From contig NZ_JBJYIN010000001.1 of the NCBI RefSeq assembly GCF_046237015.1, forward strand, positions 186,001-250,000: a DNA stretch of 64,000 bases. Direction: 5' to 3'. The stretch comes from JBJYIN01 sp046237015 (lineage in GTDB: Bacteria > Pseudomonadota > Gammaproteobacteria > Enterobacterales > Enterobacteriaceae). Made by a program: the position numbers and the translations under genes. Every line of letters starts with the position of its first letter. Position 1 is the stretch's first letter. The notes under the pieces are model-generated. The model saw nothing but the letters and a program-made list of their open reading frames with translations. It ran no database searches and was not told where the DNA came from. Positions 63,666-64,000 of the stretch are shown here, in pieces.

Positions 63666-64000
63666 ATGACAAAAAAACTGCATATTAAAACCTGGGGCTG
63701 TCAGATGAACGAGTACGATTCATCAAAGATGGCTGACTTACTGGGAAGTACGCACGGTTATGAATTAACCGAAATCGCGGAAGAGGCTGATGTTCTGCTG
63801 CTCAATACCTGCTCGATCCGTGAAAAAGCGCAGGAAAAAGTTTTCCATCAACTTGGCCGTTGGAAAGCCCTGAAAGATATCAATCCCAATTTGATTATTG
63901 GCGTTGGCGGTTGCGTAGCGTCACAAGAAGGTGCGCATATTCGTGAACGCGCGCATTACGTTGACGTGATTTTTGGCCCACAGACGCTGCACCGCCTGCC
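63666..64000 (+). CDS. miaB: MiaB, tRNA-2-methylthio-N6-isopentenyladenosine synthase (3' end cut)
   Basis: The first 111 residues of a methylthiotransferase. N-terminal UPF0004 domain with cysteines of the auxiliary cluster in KTWGCQMNEYDS, NTCSIREKAQEKVF and GVGGCVASQEG. The radical-SAM part lies beyond the window. Divergent from ubiF with 205 bp between. Confidence 0.97.
   Translation, partial: MTKKLHIKTWGCQMNEYDSSKMADLLGSTHGYELTEIAEEADVLLLNTCSIREKAQEKVFHQLGRWKALKDINPNLIIGVGGCVASQEGAHIRERAHYVDVIFGPQTLHRL

Overview
The window is a chromosomal segment of a gamma-proteobacterium of the order Enterobacterales. Gene order and protein sequences follow the pnuC-nadA / tol-pal / cyd / suc-sdh-gltA / nei-pxp-phrB / pgm-seqA / fldA-fur / glnS / nag / asnB / tRNA / ubiF-miaB stretch of the E. 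coli chromosome (about 16-17 min). Three 127-bp-type ERIC repeats also point to enterobacteria. The pattern of differences (TPR gene in place of mngRAB between suc and cyd, full-length YbgA, no nagD, a cus copper locus beside nadA) suggests a soft-rot enterobacterium such as Pectobacterium; the genus is inference, not proof.

Layout. 1-2.1 kb: end of pnuC and nadA (NAD synthesis) with two NadR-type boxes, and a small unusual protein that looks like a fragment of the MreB fold. 2.1-13.2 kb: an accessory block lying between nadA and two tandem tRNA-Lys genes. It holds a DUF554 membrane protein, the complete Cu(I)/Ag(I) efflux system cusCFBA with divergent cusRS, and a Met/His-rich DUF1471 protein whose promoter carries its own copy of the CusR box, so it is probably a further member of the copper regulon. 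13.3-19.7 kb: tRNA-Lys x2 and the cell-envelope operon ybgC-tolQRAB-pal-cpoB. 19.3-22.4 kb: cydABX-ybgE, cytochrome bd oxidase. 23.3-24.4 kb: a secreted beta-sandwich plus TPR protein of unknown function.

24.7-36.6 kb: the TCA-cycle cluster sdhCDAB-sucABCD with divergent gltA. Two of the ERIC elements lie here: one supplies the last codons of sucD, the other sits in a stack of hairpins between sdhB and sucA. 36.7-43.1 kb: nei, the 5-oxoprolinase genes pxpBCA, ybgI, phrB and a two-domain ybgA. 43.5-48.3 kb: ybfA, an EamA protein, pgm, seqA, ybfF and ybfE. 48.4-52.3 kb: an ERIC element with a 72-bp insert, a chemoreceptor, fldA and fur. 52.4-59.4 kb: glnS and the N-acetylglucosamine regulon (nagE divergent from nagBAC). 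59.7-64 kb: asnB, a six-tRNA operon (Met, Leu, Gln, Gln, Met, Gln), ubiF and the start of miaB.

Most of the window is conserved housekeeping DNA. The less ordinary parts are the copper block with its DUF1471 satellite, the MreB-like mini-protein, the TPR gene, the degenerate DUF523 half of YbgA, the repeat-derived end of SucD, and a tRNA-Met copy with a G-U pair at position 1-72. I found no CRISPR array, prophage, integrase or intact insertion sequence.
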